64,000 nucleotides of DNA from Fischerella muscicola PCC 7414 (GTDB lineage Bacteria > Cyanobacteriota > Cyanobacteriia > Cyanobacteriales > Nostocaceae): contig NZ_AJLK01000033.1 in assembly GCF_000317205.1 (NCBI RefSeq), positions 1-64,000 of the forward strand, read 5' to 3'. The stretch's first letter is position 1, and the number at the start of each line of letters is the position of its first letter. Positions 45,905 through 55,403 of this stretch are shown here, in pieces. The notes below the pieces were generated by a model. The model saw nothing but the letters and a program-made list of their open reading frames with translations. It was not told where the DNA came from and ran no database searches. The position numbers were made by a program, and so were the translations under genes.

Positions 45905-46777
45905 TTAAGAACTTACTCTTTCAACTACGAAAGGCATGGCAAGACGAAAAGCGATCCAAGTCAGTAGTAAACCAATAATAGTAATTGTACTGACTACCCA
46001 AAATCCTAAAGGTTCTGATACTACTCCTGTGGTTGCTAACTCTCGAGTTGTGACTAATAGAGGAGTTACAGGATTAAGCTTCACTAAATATCCAAATGTT
46101 CCTTCGTTAGGAACTGCATAGACTACTGGAGTTAAAAATAGCCAAAATCCTGTGATTAAACTTAGCCCTTTGGATATATCTTGATATAAAACTCCAAAAG
46201 GGGCTAATAAAATACCAATGAATGTTCCTAGTAAAACTAGGTGAATTAATGCTACTGGCGCTATAATCACCGTCCAACTTACGGAAACACGAAAAAATAT
46301 AAATAATGCCACTATCAAAATTGTTTTTATGCCAAAGTTAAAAAACACTTCGCCTAGCTTTGCTAAAATCAGTGCTTCTCGAGGGAAATTAACTCTGGCT
46401 AACATTGGCTTGGCAACTGTCACGGCTTGCACTGGGCCGTTTAATGCTTCTACAAATGTTTGCCACAGAGCAGTGCTGAACATGACGTAAGCTGGATAAG
46501 GTATATCTGTCACCCCGACATTAATAACTTGGGCATTATTGGCAAGGGTAAAACTAGCTGCCATGACAATAGGGGGTAAGAAAGCCCAGGCTATTCCTAA
46601 AAATGATTGACGGTACTGGGCACTAATATCACGTACCATTAGTCGCCAGGCGAGTTCACGAGAAGCGAGTAAGTCTCGCCACATTTGTTGGAGTAATCGG
46701 AGGGGATGTTTCAGGCTACTTTCTGGTGTATGAATCACCTCAGGTAGCTGATGTTTTGAATGCATGTTTGGCTTCAA
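45905..46777 (-). CDS. Polysaccharide ABC exporter permease (Wzm-like, ABC-2 type)
   Basis: A 290-residue membrane protein with about six transmembrane helices. The N-terminal WRDLLASRELAWRLMVRDIS followed by AQYRQSFLGIAWAFLPPIVM is the gate-helix region typical of Wzm/TagG permeases. It forms a dimer with the Wzt-like ATPase encoded 2 bases downstream and moves a lipid-linked glycan across the plasma membrane. Confidence 0.9.
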   Translation of the reverse strand: MKPNMHSKHQLPEVIHTPESSLKHPLRLLQQMWRDLLASRELAWRLMVRDISAQYRQSFLGIAWAFLPPIVMAASFTLANNAQVINVGVTDIPYPAYVMFSTALWQTFVEALNGPVQAVTVAKPMLARVNFPREALILAKLGEVFFNFGIKTILIVALFIFFRVSVSWTVIIAPVALIHLVLLGTFIGILLAPFGVLYQDISKGLSLITGFWLFLTPVVYAVPNEGTFGYLVKLNPVTPLLVTTRELATTGVVSEPLGFWVVSTITIIGLLLTWIAFRLAMPFVVERVSS

Positions 46778-46913
46778 AGTTTTTCACCCTACTACACTGT
46801 ATTAATTGCCAATCACAGGTGGGTGTTATCCACTTTTCTATTGACTGAGATATTGTCAATTTAGACTGTGATGTGGCAAGATTTGGATTTTTATTTACTG
46901 ACAATAAAAAAGA

Positions 46914-48404
46914 CTACCGCGATCGCAGTTTTCTGGCAACGCTTCGGGGTATATATAAAGGGTCATATGAAGATTTGATGATGATTGCCCGGAGTCTGCC
47001 AAAATATTTGTCACTGGGGTTGCAAGGGTAACAAGATAGATGAGGGACAGCTTGAGAAATCAAATCGAGCTGATACTTGCCATTGAGGCGACGGTTTTCG
47101 GCAATACTAAGCATTAAAGCATAGGTGCGAGCAGCGTTAACAATGGGGATTCTCTGGATATTACTAAGGTCATACAATTGTTCTTTGGAACTTTGCCAGC
47201 CGGCTAGGCGTTGTTCGATGTAAAACCTGTCTCGCCAATCCATATGTGCTTGGGGAGTTTGCTTCACCCATTCTAACCACTGACGTATACCTGCGATCGC
47301 ACTTGAGTTCAACGGTTCGCCATAGGTTTGGGCAATTTGTTGGGTGCAGATTTCGGTGTCGTCTATGGTATTAGGCAGAGAATTACGCCACATTGCTTTA
47401 CCCACTTCCATGCACCAACCACCAACAGAAATTCCCTCTAGGGAATCTCGTACACTTTGGAGAAAAGGCAAGGCGTCACCCTGTGAAACATGTCCTGCGC
47501 TATGTTCAGTAACGAGATGCTGACGGTTGGCTTGACTGTTGCGTCCATGCAAAAAGATGTGCTTATATCCGAGTTTTTTTGCTAGGGTAGCTGGGAGAAT
47601 GCGATCGGCTACTGACATTCTGGCAGCAATCCGGGTAAAGGGTGCGATGTTGATACCGCCACGATATGCCATTGCTAGTACTAATCGTGAATCAACACCC
47701 GCCGAAAGTCCTAACCACACTTTGCTTTGTTTTTGATAAAGTCGCCGCAGTGCTGTGATCATACTTTGGCTCAACAGTTCCAAAGCCTCTTCATAGTCAA
47801 GATCAGGATTGATTGGCGGTAGCAAAGGTCGGGGTTGAATGCTACCGTCTTTGAGTTCAATAACTTGACTAGGTAAAAGACGACTGATGTCTACAAAGCG
47901 TGAAAGTGGTGGTGTAAACCACGACAGCCCTTGTTGGTAATATAACTGCCGAGAATCAGCTTTGGGTGACAGTATATCAGCAAGTAAAGCTGGACTACTT
48001 GATACCCAGACTTGACCGTCGCGTGTTGTTCCATAAAAGCAACCGAGAAGGCCGGAGGCATCCATGTGTACCTTGCCATTACCGATTAACACCCAACGAC
48101 CTGCCCAACTGGCATAGAGGTTAGGTACATCGGCGCTGGCTGTCTGAGCAATCTCTGCTAGTGGTTCGGAACGGGATTCTAGGGTTTCCACAGCCACTCC
48201 CAAGATTACCCAAGTAGTCCCGTTTGCATCGGTTGTCCAACTAGCAAGGAGTTCGGGACAATAGGAAATCCATGTGGAGGCGTCGAACTGGCAACAATGC
48301 CAGTCTTCATATACACGAAAACTTTCTGGTCCAATCACAAACTGGCGACGGTGAGGCCGCATCATTAATGGGGAATTATTAGTAAGCACAGATTCTTTTT
48401 GCAT
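46914..48404 (-). CDS. Asparagine-synthase-like protein lacking the glutaminase cysteine
   Basis: A 496-residue protein. Residues about 95-200 resemble the glutaminase-like half of asparagine synthases (YASWAGRWVLIG, DASGLLGCFYGTT) but there is no catalytic Cys2, so it cannot use glutamine in the normal way. Residues 205-490 hold the PP-loop ATPase part: LGLSAGVDSRLVLAMAY, where canonical SGG-x-DS is SAG-V-DS. Such proteins occur in polysaccharide and lasso-peptide clusters as amide-forming enzymes. Here it is between the exporter genes and two glycosyltransferases, so modification of a sugar or acceptor is the likely role. Confidence 0.78.
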   Translation of the reverse strand: MQKESVLTNNSPLMMRPHRRQFVIGPESFRVYEDWHCCQFDASTWISYCPELLASWTTDANGTTWVILGVAVETLESRSEPLAEIAQTASADVPNLYASWAGRWVLIGNGKVHMDASGLLGCFYGTTRDGQVWVSSSPALLADILSPKADSRQLYYQQGLSWFTPPLSRFVDISRLLPSQVIELKDGSIQPRPLLPPINPDLDYEEALELLSQSMITALRRLYQKQSKVWLGLSAGVDSRLVLAMAYRGGINIAPFTRIAARMSVADRILPATLAKKLGYKHIFLHGRNSQANRQHLVTEHSAGHVSQGDALPFLQSVRDSLEGISVGGWCMEVGKAMWRNSLPNTIDDTEICTQQIAQTYGEPLNSSAIAGIRQWLEWVKQTPQAHMDWRDRFYIEQRLAGWQSSKEQLYDLSNIQRIPIVNAARTYALMLSIAENRRLNGKYQLDLISQAVPHLSCYPCNPSDKYFGRLRAIIIKSSYDPLYIPRSVARKLRSR

Positions 48405-48440
48405 GGAGGTTGTGTCCTTGGTTTGGCAGGCACACCCTGA

Positions 48441-49514
48441 TTAACTCTGGGATGAGGCCGTCATAGTAGATGTTGGTGGCTGTTGTGGAGGGATTTGATT
48501 TGGCGATCCTTGCAAGTATTTTTTTGCATAGCGAGAGGTAAGATAATGGTTTAACGCCTTATCTATTTGTCGGAGAATTTTCCCTACCACTCGAGAGCCA
48601 AGTTTGCCAAGGGGAAGTTTACGGACGAGGGGGTTGACAATTGTCATATCTCGCCGCCATCCTAAGCGTTTGTACTTGTTTTGGAAGTATTCATCTTCGC
48701 TCAGATTCCACTTATCACGTAAGCGTTTCAAACTTGCTAGTTCCCAAGCATCACTCCACCGCAGCATATAAAAGTGTAGGTCTGTCCATTTTAAGGGCGG
48801 GCCTGGTACATAGGTTACTAAGGATTCAGGTTCCAAGTAGACTGTACCGCCAGCCTCGTTAACCATAATACACAAATCTACGTGTTCTTTCGTATTCAAC
48901 AGTCCTTCATCTAAAAGACCAATCTGATCAAATATTTCTGTGCGTACCATCATACAGTGAAACTCTGCTAACCCGGTTTGTTGCCGTTGCAGTTGGGGAC
49001 GTACATCTGCTACTTTCCGTCCTTGCTTATAAATTTTTTCAATTATTCGCCGTCTGGTAGTCTCGCCTTTAGTTTCTACTTTCACACCAGATTCTCCACC
49101 TGCACAATGCACTTCTGTGTGTAGTGGTAGGTATTGACAGATGAGGGGACTAACTATAGTGGCCCCAGTTGCTTCAGCACAATCTATCAATGGCTGCAAC
49201 CAACCAGGTGTAACTACAACATCGTTATCTATAAAGACAACATATTTACTGTTAACTTGACGTAAACCGATGTTTCTAGCATGGTTGGGGGAAAGGTAGT
49301 GATCAGTGCGAATTAGTTGAAATTTCTTCTCAACTGCTTGAGTTGCGAGGTAATTTTTGATGTGAGTAGGTGAACCTCCATCAACATAGATTAACTTGAA
49401 GGGGTTATTTGTGTTTTCGTAAATACTTTCCAAGGATTCACGAGTGTAGCTAAAACGCTCACGAGGAACAACGACAATAGTAACTTCTGGCTCAAGAATT
49501 TGAGATTGATTCAT
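48441..49514 (-). CDS. Glycosyltransferase family 2 (divergent)
   Basis: A 357-residue protein with a GT2-like N-terminus: VTIVVVPRERFSYTRESLES, LIYVDGGSPTHIKNYLA and the metal-site FIDNDVVVTPGWLQPLIDCA. GLLDEGLLNTKEHVDLCIMV follows in the acceptor part and YAKKYLQGSPNQIPPQQPPT forms a polar C-terminal tail. It probably adds a sugar in the same pathway. The gap to the asparagine-synthase-like gene is 36 bases, so they are likely one transcript. Confidence 0.82.
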   Translation of the reverse strand: MNQSQILEPEVTIVVVPRERFSYTRESLESIYENTNNPFKLIYVDGGSPTHIKNYLATQAVEKKFQLIRTDHYLSPNHARNIGLRQVNSKYVVFIDNDVVVTPGWLQPLIDCAEATGATIVSPLICQYLPLHTEVHCAGGESGVKVETKGETTRRRIIEKIYKQGRKVADVRPQLQRQQTGLAEFHCMMVRTEIFDQIGLLDEGLLNTKEHVDLCIMVNEAGGTVYLEPESLVTYVPGPPLKWTDLHFYMLRWSDAWELASLKRLRDKWNLSEDEYFQNKYKRLGWRRDMTIVNPLVRKLPLGKLGSRVVGKILRQIDKALNHYLTSRYAKKYLQGSPNQIPPQQPPTSTMTASSQS

Positions 49515-49591
49515 GGTTTCAGCCTTTTTGAAATATGCAGAAAAAAGTTAAGTGAACTGTTGTGAAGAATTTTGACTAGCCTTTATCTCTT

Positions 49592-50881
49592 TTAGGTGTA
49601 TTTAGGACTAGCGATGGAATCTATGCTTTGCTCTGAGCATGGCTGTAATTTATCTACTATGACTTGCTGATAAATTTTTACTAGTTCATCATTGAGGTGA
49701 TTAATGTCGTAATGCTTTTCTACATAAGCACGACCAGCTTTACCCATTTGTTCCCATAATTCTGGATGCTCAATTAAATAAGTTAGTTTATCTGCAATCG
49801 CATCTGCATCTCGCTCTGTAACTAATAAACCAGAAATACCATCTTGAACTAGTTCTGGAATGCCACCGTGCCGAGTAGCAATGACTGGTAAACCCATAGC
49901 CATTGCTTCTTTGAGGGTATTTACAGGAGCATCTTGATTACCATCTTTAGCGGTGACACTGGGAGCAATAAAAATGTGAGTATTATCGATAATTTGAATA
50001 ATCTCTTGTTGATTTTTCCAACCTAAGAGCTTGATTTTTTCTGCCGCATCCAGTTCTGTAATTACTTGCTGCAAATGTGCTTTTAAGTGTCCATCGCCAA
50101 TGATATTGTATTCTAGGTTGGGATAGGTTTTTAATACTTTGGCAACGGCACGAATGGCATACTCTATTCCTTTCTTTTCAACCAAGCGACCAGTCGTAGC
50201 AATACAGATTTTGCCATCTGCTACAGGCTTGCGTACCCGAAAAGTAAATCGACTACAATCTATTCCAGAACCGTGAACAATTATTTTCTTTTCATCACAA
50301 CCTAGTTGAATTGCTCGCTGACGAAAAAACTCACAATTTGCTAGAAAAAAATCTCCTTTGAGAAACAGTTGATTGTATATTTTCTCTCCATACTCTTTGA
50401 CATACCAGCTGATATCATAGCCCCGAAAAGAAGTCACTAACTTACCTTTGATCGCACCAATTTCACGATAAATTATTCCCTCGTTGCCCAGGATGCCAAA
50501 TTGACAGTGAATGATATCGTATGGTTCTGCATCTAACAAAGGAATAATTGAGTATAAAATTCTTAGAACTGGTGCATCTTTGTTGAACTTTAAAAATTTG
50601 AGCGATCGCAATATTACTAATGGAGCTTTATGAAAATTTGTAATAATTAACCACAGTGCTTTGAGCAGCCGCCAAAGTTTATTATGAGGCATGTGAGGAG
50701 CATAAAAAGTGCATTTTAGCAAGTCATATTTTTCTACATCTGGATGAAATTTAGTAGTATCATCAGGTCTATAACCGTAAATATGAACTTCATGCCCTCG
50801 GCAAATTAAGCCTGTAATTTGATTCAAAATAAATGTTTCCGATATGACCGGAAATTTATTAACTATGAAGGCTATTTTCAT
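49592..50881 (-). CDS. Glycosyltransferase family 4
   Basis: A 429-residue GT-B enzyme, colanic-acid-type. N-terminal domain with FIVNKFPVISETFILNQITG, the link IHCQFGILGNEGIIYREIG, and the C-terminal nucleotide-sugar domain with GRLVEKKGIEYAIRAVAKVL, APSVTAKDGNQDAPVNTLKE and AMAMGLPVIATRHGGIPELV, where the E of the E-x7-E motif is visible. It is the first gene of the cluster on the minus strand. Confidence 0.9.
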   Translation of the reverse strand: MKIAFIVNKFPVISETFILNQITGLICRGHEVHIYGYRPDDTTKFHPDVEKYDLLKCTFYAPHMPHNKLWRLLKALWLIITNFHKAPLVILRSLKFLKFNKDAPVLRILYSIIPLLDAEPYDIIHCQFGILGNEGIIYREIGAIKGKLVTSFRGYDISWYVKEYGEKIYNQLFLKGDFFLANCEFFRQRAIQLGCDEKKIIVHGSGIDCSRFTFRVRKPVADGKICIATTGRLVEKKGIEYAIRAVAKVLKTYPNLEYNIIGDGHLKAHLQQVITELDAAEKIKLLGWKNQQEIIQIIDNTHIFIAPSVTAKDGNQDAPVNTLKEAMAMGLPVIATRHGGIPELVQDGISGLLVTERDADAIADKLTYLIEHPELWEQMGKAGRAYVEKHYDINHLNDELVKIYQQVIVDKLQPCSEQSIDSIASPKYT

Positions 50882-51158
50882 ATGCTGACGTTACCAATCA
50901 CTAGCTGTTGCTCAACAGACAAACAATTTAGTTGCACTATATTACATGTACTTTTAAACCTAATTATTTTTTGCTATTCAGAAATAGTGTCAGAGACATC
51001 TTCATTATTTTTTTACAAAAAAGCAGAATAATTAAATTTTTTTTGAAATGAAAAAACTCATGCTGATAAAATACCGAGATATGATATTTGTACTGCTCAA
51101 AATCAATATTTTTTAACCGCGAAGACACAAAGTTCACAAAGGTAACAGTTACCACCCT

Positions 51159-52757
51159 ATGCTTGTGGAGTCGCTACGATCAAAATCAGTGACTTTGCTG
51201 GAATCAAGTTCTATGTCTTTAACTGAAGAAATTCTTTCGCAATTACCAGGTGATGTTTTAGGGGGATTGCGTCGTAGCGATCGCATTTTATCATCCATGA
51301 GAGAAGGTAAAGTTCCAGTACCGACGGTAGTCAGAGAAAATCAACAAGAGTTGGGTGCTGTCGATTGGGATATTTTAATTTGCGGTGGTACTTTAGGGAT
51401 TTTAATTGGCTGCGCCCTTGCCCTGCAAGGATTGCGGGTAGCATTGATAGAACGGGGTAGATTGCGGGGGAGAGATCAAGAATGGAATATTTCCCGTAAA
51501 GAATTGCAAGTATTCTTAGAATTATCTCTATTAACAGATGCAGAATTAGAAAAAGCGATCGCTACAGAATACAACCCTGCCAGAGTTGGCTTTGATAACC
51601 GCGTCGAGATTTGGGTAGAAAATGTATTAAATATTGGTATAGATCCAGTGTATTTACTGGAAACTTTAAAACAAAAATTTCTGGCAGCTGGTGGAAATTT
51701 ATTTGAAAACACACCTTTTGTAGAAGCGGTAGTTCACCCAGATGGAGTGATAGTCAACAATCAATACAAAGCTAGGTTGTTAATCGATGCAATGGGACAC
51801 TTTTCTCCCATTACCCAACAAGCGCGACAAGGACGAAAACCAGATGCGGTGTGTTTGGTAGTTGGTAGTTGTGCCCAAGGTTTTCCAGAAAATCACACTG
51901 GCGATTTAATTTTATCTTTTACACCGATTCAAAAGCAGTGCCAATACTTTTGGGAAGCTTTTCCTGCTAGAGATGGCAGAACTACTTACATGTTTACCTA
52001 TATGGATGCAGATCCACAACACATAGGATTAGAAGCTTTGTTTGAAGAATATCTGCGCTTCATGCCAAAATATCAAGGTGTGGAATTGTCACAACTAACA
52101 TTCCAACGGGCGCTATTTGGTTTCTTTCCCTCCTATCGTCAAAGCCCACTGCATACACCTTGGAGTCGCATTCTCCCCATCGGAGATAGTAGTGGAAATC
52201 AATCTCCTTTAAGTTTTGGTGGCTTTGGGGCGATGGTGCGTCACTTGTACAGATTAACCCAAGGTATTCATGAAGCACTGCAAACTGATCAACTATCTGC
52301 TAATGCGTTAGCACTACTGCAACCATATCAACCTAGCTTGAGTGTAACTTGGCTATTTCAAAAGGCCATGAGTGTTGGTGTCAATCAAAAAATTGCTCCT
52401 GAACAAATTAATGAGTTGCTATCAGCAGTATTTTCACAAATGCAACAATCGGGTGACATGGTTTTAAAACCATTTTTACAAGATATCGTACAGTTTCCTG
52501 CCCTAACACAAACCTTATTAAAAACAAGTGTTGCCCATCCAGGTATTGTTGCTAAAGTTATCTCCCAAGTAGGTTTACCAGCCTTATTAGATTGGATGGT
52601 ACATTACGGAAATTTAGGCGTATATTCGGCGCTATTTTGGCTCAGTCAAAGATTAGAACCTTGGGAGAAATATTTACCCAACATTCCTAAATACTATTGG
52701 CATCGCTGGGTTGATGCTTGGAAATATGGTTCTGGTGGTGATTATTTGGATGAGTAG
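51159..52757 (+). CDS. cruP: Lycopene cyclase CruP-like FAD oxidoreductase
   Basis: A 532-residue flavoprotein. The FAD motif WDILICGGTLGILIGCALAL begins at about residue 71 and is followed by LRVALIERG. Later segments (LLIDAMGHFSPITQQARQ, ILPIGDSSGNQSPLSFGGFG) match the CruA/CruP group. The N-terminus LPGDVLGGLRRSDRILSSMR and length (about 530, shorter than CruA) favour CruP, reported as a paralogous cyclase or cyclase-related protein also found in plants. A second ATG at 51213 is an alternative start. Confidence 0.72.
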   Translation: MLVESLRSKSVTLLESSSMSLTEEILSQLPGDVLGGLRRSDRILSSMREGKVPVPTVVRENQQELGAVDWDILICGGTLGILIGCALALQGLRVALIERGRLRGRDQEWNISRKELQVFLELSLLTDAELEKAIATEYNPARVGFDNRVEIWVENVLNIGIDPVYLLETLKQKFLAAGGNLFENTPFVEAVVHPDGVIVNNQYKARLLIDAMGHFSPITQQARQGRKPDAVCLVVGSCAQGFPENHTGDLILSFTPIQKQCQYFWEAFPARDGRTTYMFTYMDADPQHIGLEALFEEYLRFMPKYQGVELSQLTFQRALFGFFPSYRQSPLHTPWSRILPIGDSSGNQSPLSFGGFGAMVRHLYRLTQGIHEALQTDQLSANALALLQPYQPSLSVTWLFQKAMSVGVNQKIAPEQINELLSAVFSQMQQSGDMVLKPFLQDIVQFPALTQTLLKTSVAHPGIVAKVISQVGLPALLDWMVHYGNLGVYSALFWLSQRLEPWEKYLPNIPKYYWHRWVDAWKYGSGGDYLDE

Positions 52758-52758
52758 C

Positions 52759-53385
52759 TTAAGTCTTTTTGCTAGCTGTAGCTATCATTAATCCCCAGAG
52801 AATATCGAAACGAACTCTTGTTGAACGACGAATCACAAAATTACTATTTTCAAGCAAGTGGTGAAATTCAGCTTGGGTGTAACACTGCTTATGAGCCGGA
52901 TCAAAAATCTTAAGTATAATATCGCAAATTTTACAAAGCAAATAATCTCTACACCAATCCAGAATGATAACTTTACCTTCAGGCTTAAGGACACGTCTCA
53001 TCTCTGTTAATGCAGCAGCTGGTTCATCAAAGTAATGAAATGAATTGGCAGATACAATCACATCGAAACTATTGCTGGCAAATGGTAATGCTTTTGCAGT
53101 CGCGGTATAAAACTCGACTTGAGGGTAAGGACTACATTTTTGTTTAGCTATTGCCAGCATCTTCTCTGAAATATCTATTCCAACAATGTGTTGTGTTGAA
53201 TGTTCACTCAACAGTAACCTTTCAAACTCACCAGTGCCACACGCCACATCAAGTACACTATCCAAGGGTGATATCTCTGCCCAGGTTTTGAGAAAGGACA
53301 GTGTCTTAGAAATATAACTTTTCCATCGGAGATCGTAAACGGCTGCTACTTGATCATATTGGTTGCGAACTGTGTTTTCAATCAT
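52759..53385 (-). CDS. Class I SAM-dependent methyltransferase
   Basis: A 208-residue enzyme with the Rossmann SAM motif VLDVACGTGEFERLLL (about 44-59), motif II with NSFDVIVSANSFHYFDEP and motif III RVLKPEGKVIILDWC. This is the UbiE/Coq5-like subtype. The substrate cannot be told. Stop codons of this gene and cruP are 1 base apart, so the pair is convergent. The phytochelatin-synthase-like gene ends 11 bases before its start on the same strand, so those two are probably co-transcribed. Confidence 0.88.
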   Translation of the reverse strand: MIENTVRNQYDQVAAVYDLRWKSYISKTLSFLKTWAEISPLDSVLDVACGTGEFERLLLSEHSTQHIVGIDISEKMLAIAKQKCSPYPQVEFYTATAKALPFASNSFDVIVSANSFHYFDEPAAALTEMRRVLKPEGKVIILDWCRDYLLCKICDIILKIFDPAHKQCYTQAEFHHLLENSNFVIRRSTRVRFDILWGLMIATASKKT

Positions 53386-53396
53386 CTTTTAACCTT

Positions 53397-54143
53397 TCAC
53401 CTGACATTTTCTCCTTTACTAACAAATACAAACCCCCGGGTTTTACCTGAAACTGCATCAATAGTATTCATTGCCTTCCACAAGTCTGTTGTCTTTACCC
53501 AAACAGGCGGATATTTGTAACGGGATACATCCATAATTAAAAATCTATCTGTTTGTTCATTGTAAGCAGCTAACGGGGAAATATGTCCGCCTTTTTCTTG
53601 TCCAATTTCTTTACGTAAATAGTTCACTAAAATCAAATTACCAGGCTGTTTTAAATTTTCTGCTGCTTGTTTACGAAACTTTTCTAAGCTAGTATCAGCA
53701 GCGTGGTAGACTTGTACTTTAACGCCGTAACTTGCTAGTAGTTGCCCCATTTGGTTTAATGTCATTCCCATACGAGCAACAACTTCAGGACTGATAACTT
53801 TTCGTGTCGCTTCGTTGTTAAAAAAGTTTTCCTGAGTAAATACTTTATACGGTTTATATTCGGGTGCTTCCGGTGCAGGAACTCCCAAACTATTCAGCAC
53901 CATAACTATGCTGGCAACTCCACAGTAAGCTTGATTATTTTGAGTGACAAATTGTGTGCTGAGAGGAAAGAAGTCTTGCCGAGAACGACTGTTAATTAAT
54001 AGTTTTTCCCCTTCGGGTGTAGTAAAGCCAATTAAATTTGGTGTCAAAGTTAGAGTTTGGGCAATAGCACTGCCACTAGTAGTGTATATTCCTAAAATTA
54101 GAGTGTTTATGGTTGTTGGAATAATATGGAGTTTAGAAAACAT
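53397..54143 (-). CDS. Phytochelatin-synthase-like peptidase (glutathione hydrolase type)
   Basis: A 248-residue protein with the papain-like catalytic triad Cys74 (AYCGVASIVM), His187 (GGHISPLAAY) and Asp205 (LIMDVSRY), each four residues further than in the Nostoc enzyme. It has only the catalytic half of the plant enzyme. Cyanobacterial members mainly remove Gly from glutathione or its conjugates and make little phytochelatin. A hydrophobic N-terminus (about 8-29, ending SAIAQT) may be a signal peptide for export to the periplasm. Confidence 0.88.
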   Translation of the reverse strand: MFSKLHIIPTTINTLILGIYTTSGSAIAQTLTLTPNLIGFTTPEGEKLLINSRSRQDFFPLSTQFVTQNNQAYCGVASIVMVLNSLGVPAPEAPEYKPYKVFTQENFFNNEATRKVISPEVVARMGMTLNQMGQLLASYGVKVQVYHAADTSLEKFRKQAAENLKQPGNLILVNYLRKEIGQEKGGHISPLAAYNEQTDRFLIMDVSRYKYPPVWVKTTDLWKAMNTIDAVSGKTRGFVFVSKGENVR

Positions 54144-54222
54144 AAACTAAGTTTGCTGTGAATAGTATGATTTTATGTCTGATGTGAGTTAGTGGTGGGG
54201 GAGGAATGGTTTTGAAATATCG

Positions 54223-54275
54223 AACACAGATGCACACCGATAAACACAGATAGTCTATCGGTGTGCATCTGTGTT
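54223..54275. repeat. 20-bp perfect inverted repeat of ACACAGAT words
   Basis: Arms AACACAGATGCACACCGATA (54223-54242) and its exact complement (54256-54275) with a 13-base loop. The words CACAGATG and CATCTGTG recur at about 1390-1430 and 16560-16615, so this belongs to a dispersed family. Confidence 0.85.
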
Positions 54276-54350
54276 TATCTGTGTTCGTTTACCCAAAAAT
54301 ACTTTGTCATTGCTGCGAAGTTAGATTAGACGTATTTCAGTTTAAAATCC

Positions 54351-55247
54351 TCATAATCCTTTCGATTTTCTAAACTCACTCACAACTTCTTTAATATCAC
54401 GCAACTCCCCTTCAACTAAATAATTCATTTGCTGCATTTCGTCAGCTGAAATCTTGCCACTAAGTTGGGATATAGCAGTTCTTAACTTGGGATACTTTTG
54501 TAATGTTTGTTGACGTGCGATCGCTACTGCTTGGTAAGGTGGAAAATACTGTTTATCATCCTTTAGCACTACCAACCCTAACCGAGATATTTGACCATCA
54601 GTGGAATTACCATTAATCATATCAACTTGTTTTTGCAATAGCGCCCGATATATTAATCCTAAATCCATAATCCGGGGAGATTGAGCAAAACGTAAATTAT
54701 AGGTTTTGGCTAAACCTGGAAAACCATCTTCTCTTTCCATAAATTCATAACCAAAACCACCCCGCCATTGAGGTGTATATTGAGCAGCTTCAGAGAGAGT
54801 TTTCAGATTATAGCGCTTTGCATCTTCACCACGTATCACCATCGCAAAAGTATTTTCAAAACCCAAAGGTGGCATCACTTCTAAATTAAATTTCTGGGCG
54901 TAGGCTTGTTTTAACTTTTCATAAACAATTTTTGGATCTTTAATATCTTTCTGTTTTAATATAGTTACAAATGCTGTACCTGTGTACTCTACATAAGCAT
55001 CGATTTTGCCAGCAACCAGAGCATTATGAGTCACCAAAGCACTAGTAAAACGGCGTTGCTCAACTTTTAAATTAGTTGTAGCTGCTATTTGTTGTGCTAA
55101 AAGTTCGCTTAAAATATCTTGTTCAGTAAAACCTTTAGAAGCAACAACAATATCCCCTCCAACACTACTTATTTTCCCTGTTTGGCAACTAGCTAGTGTA
55201 ACTATTAAAGCAAAACTTAAAAGGCATAATGCTAAAAATCTTTTCAT
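54351..55247 (-). CDS. Glycine betaine/osmolyte ABC transporter substrate-binding lipoprotein
   Basis: A lipoprotein of about 298 residues starting MKRFLALCLLSFALIVTLAS, with Cys21 directly after (lipobox LASC). The rest is an OpuAC-type binding protein: VVASKGFTEQDILSELLAQQ, DAYVEYTGTAFVTIL and MINGNSTDGQISRLGL match the OsmF/ProX group. I chose the ATG at 55247 because it places the signal peptide at the N-terminus; an ATG 21 codons upstream (55310) lies in a repeat. No permease or ATPase is adjacent, so it is an orphan component. Confidence 0.85.
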   Translation of the reverse strand: MKRFLALCLLSFALIVTLASCQTGKISSVGGDIVVASKGFTEQDILSELLAQQIAATTNLKVEQRRFTSALVTHNALVAGKIDAYVEYTGTAFVTILKQKDIKDPKIVYEKLKQAYAQKFNLEVMPPLGFENTFAMVIRGEDAKRYNLKTLSEAAQYTPQWRGGFGYEFMEREDGFPGLAKTYNLRFAQSPRIMDLGLIYRALLQKQVDMINGNSTDGQISRLGLVVLKDDKQYFPPYQAVAIARQQTLQKYPKLRTAISQLSGKISADEMQQMNYLVEGELRDIKEVVSEFRKSKGL

Positions 55248-55403
55248 AAATCTGTGTTTATCTTTTCTTGGTGTCTTAGTGTCTTCTTGTTGCAAAAATG
55301 GTTTTTTCACTACAAAGACACAAAGACACTCAGAATAAAACTATTTGTAGTAAGCGCTGTAGACGCGAAGCGGCTTCAAGGCAGAGTAGCGCTTACTACG
55401 AAC

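Noticed and set aside
51121-51145. CGCGAAGACACAAAGTTCAC motif as a regulatory site for cruP
   Set aside because: Variants of this word (for example near 55315 and 42670) are dispersed in spacers in front of unrelated genes, so a specific regulatory role is not supported.
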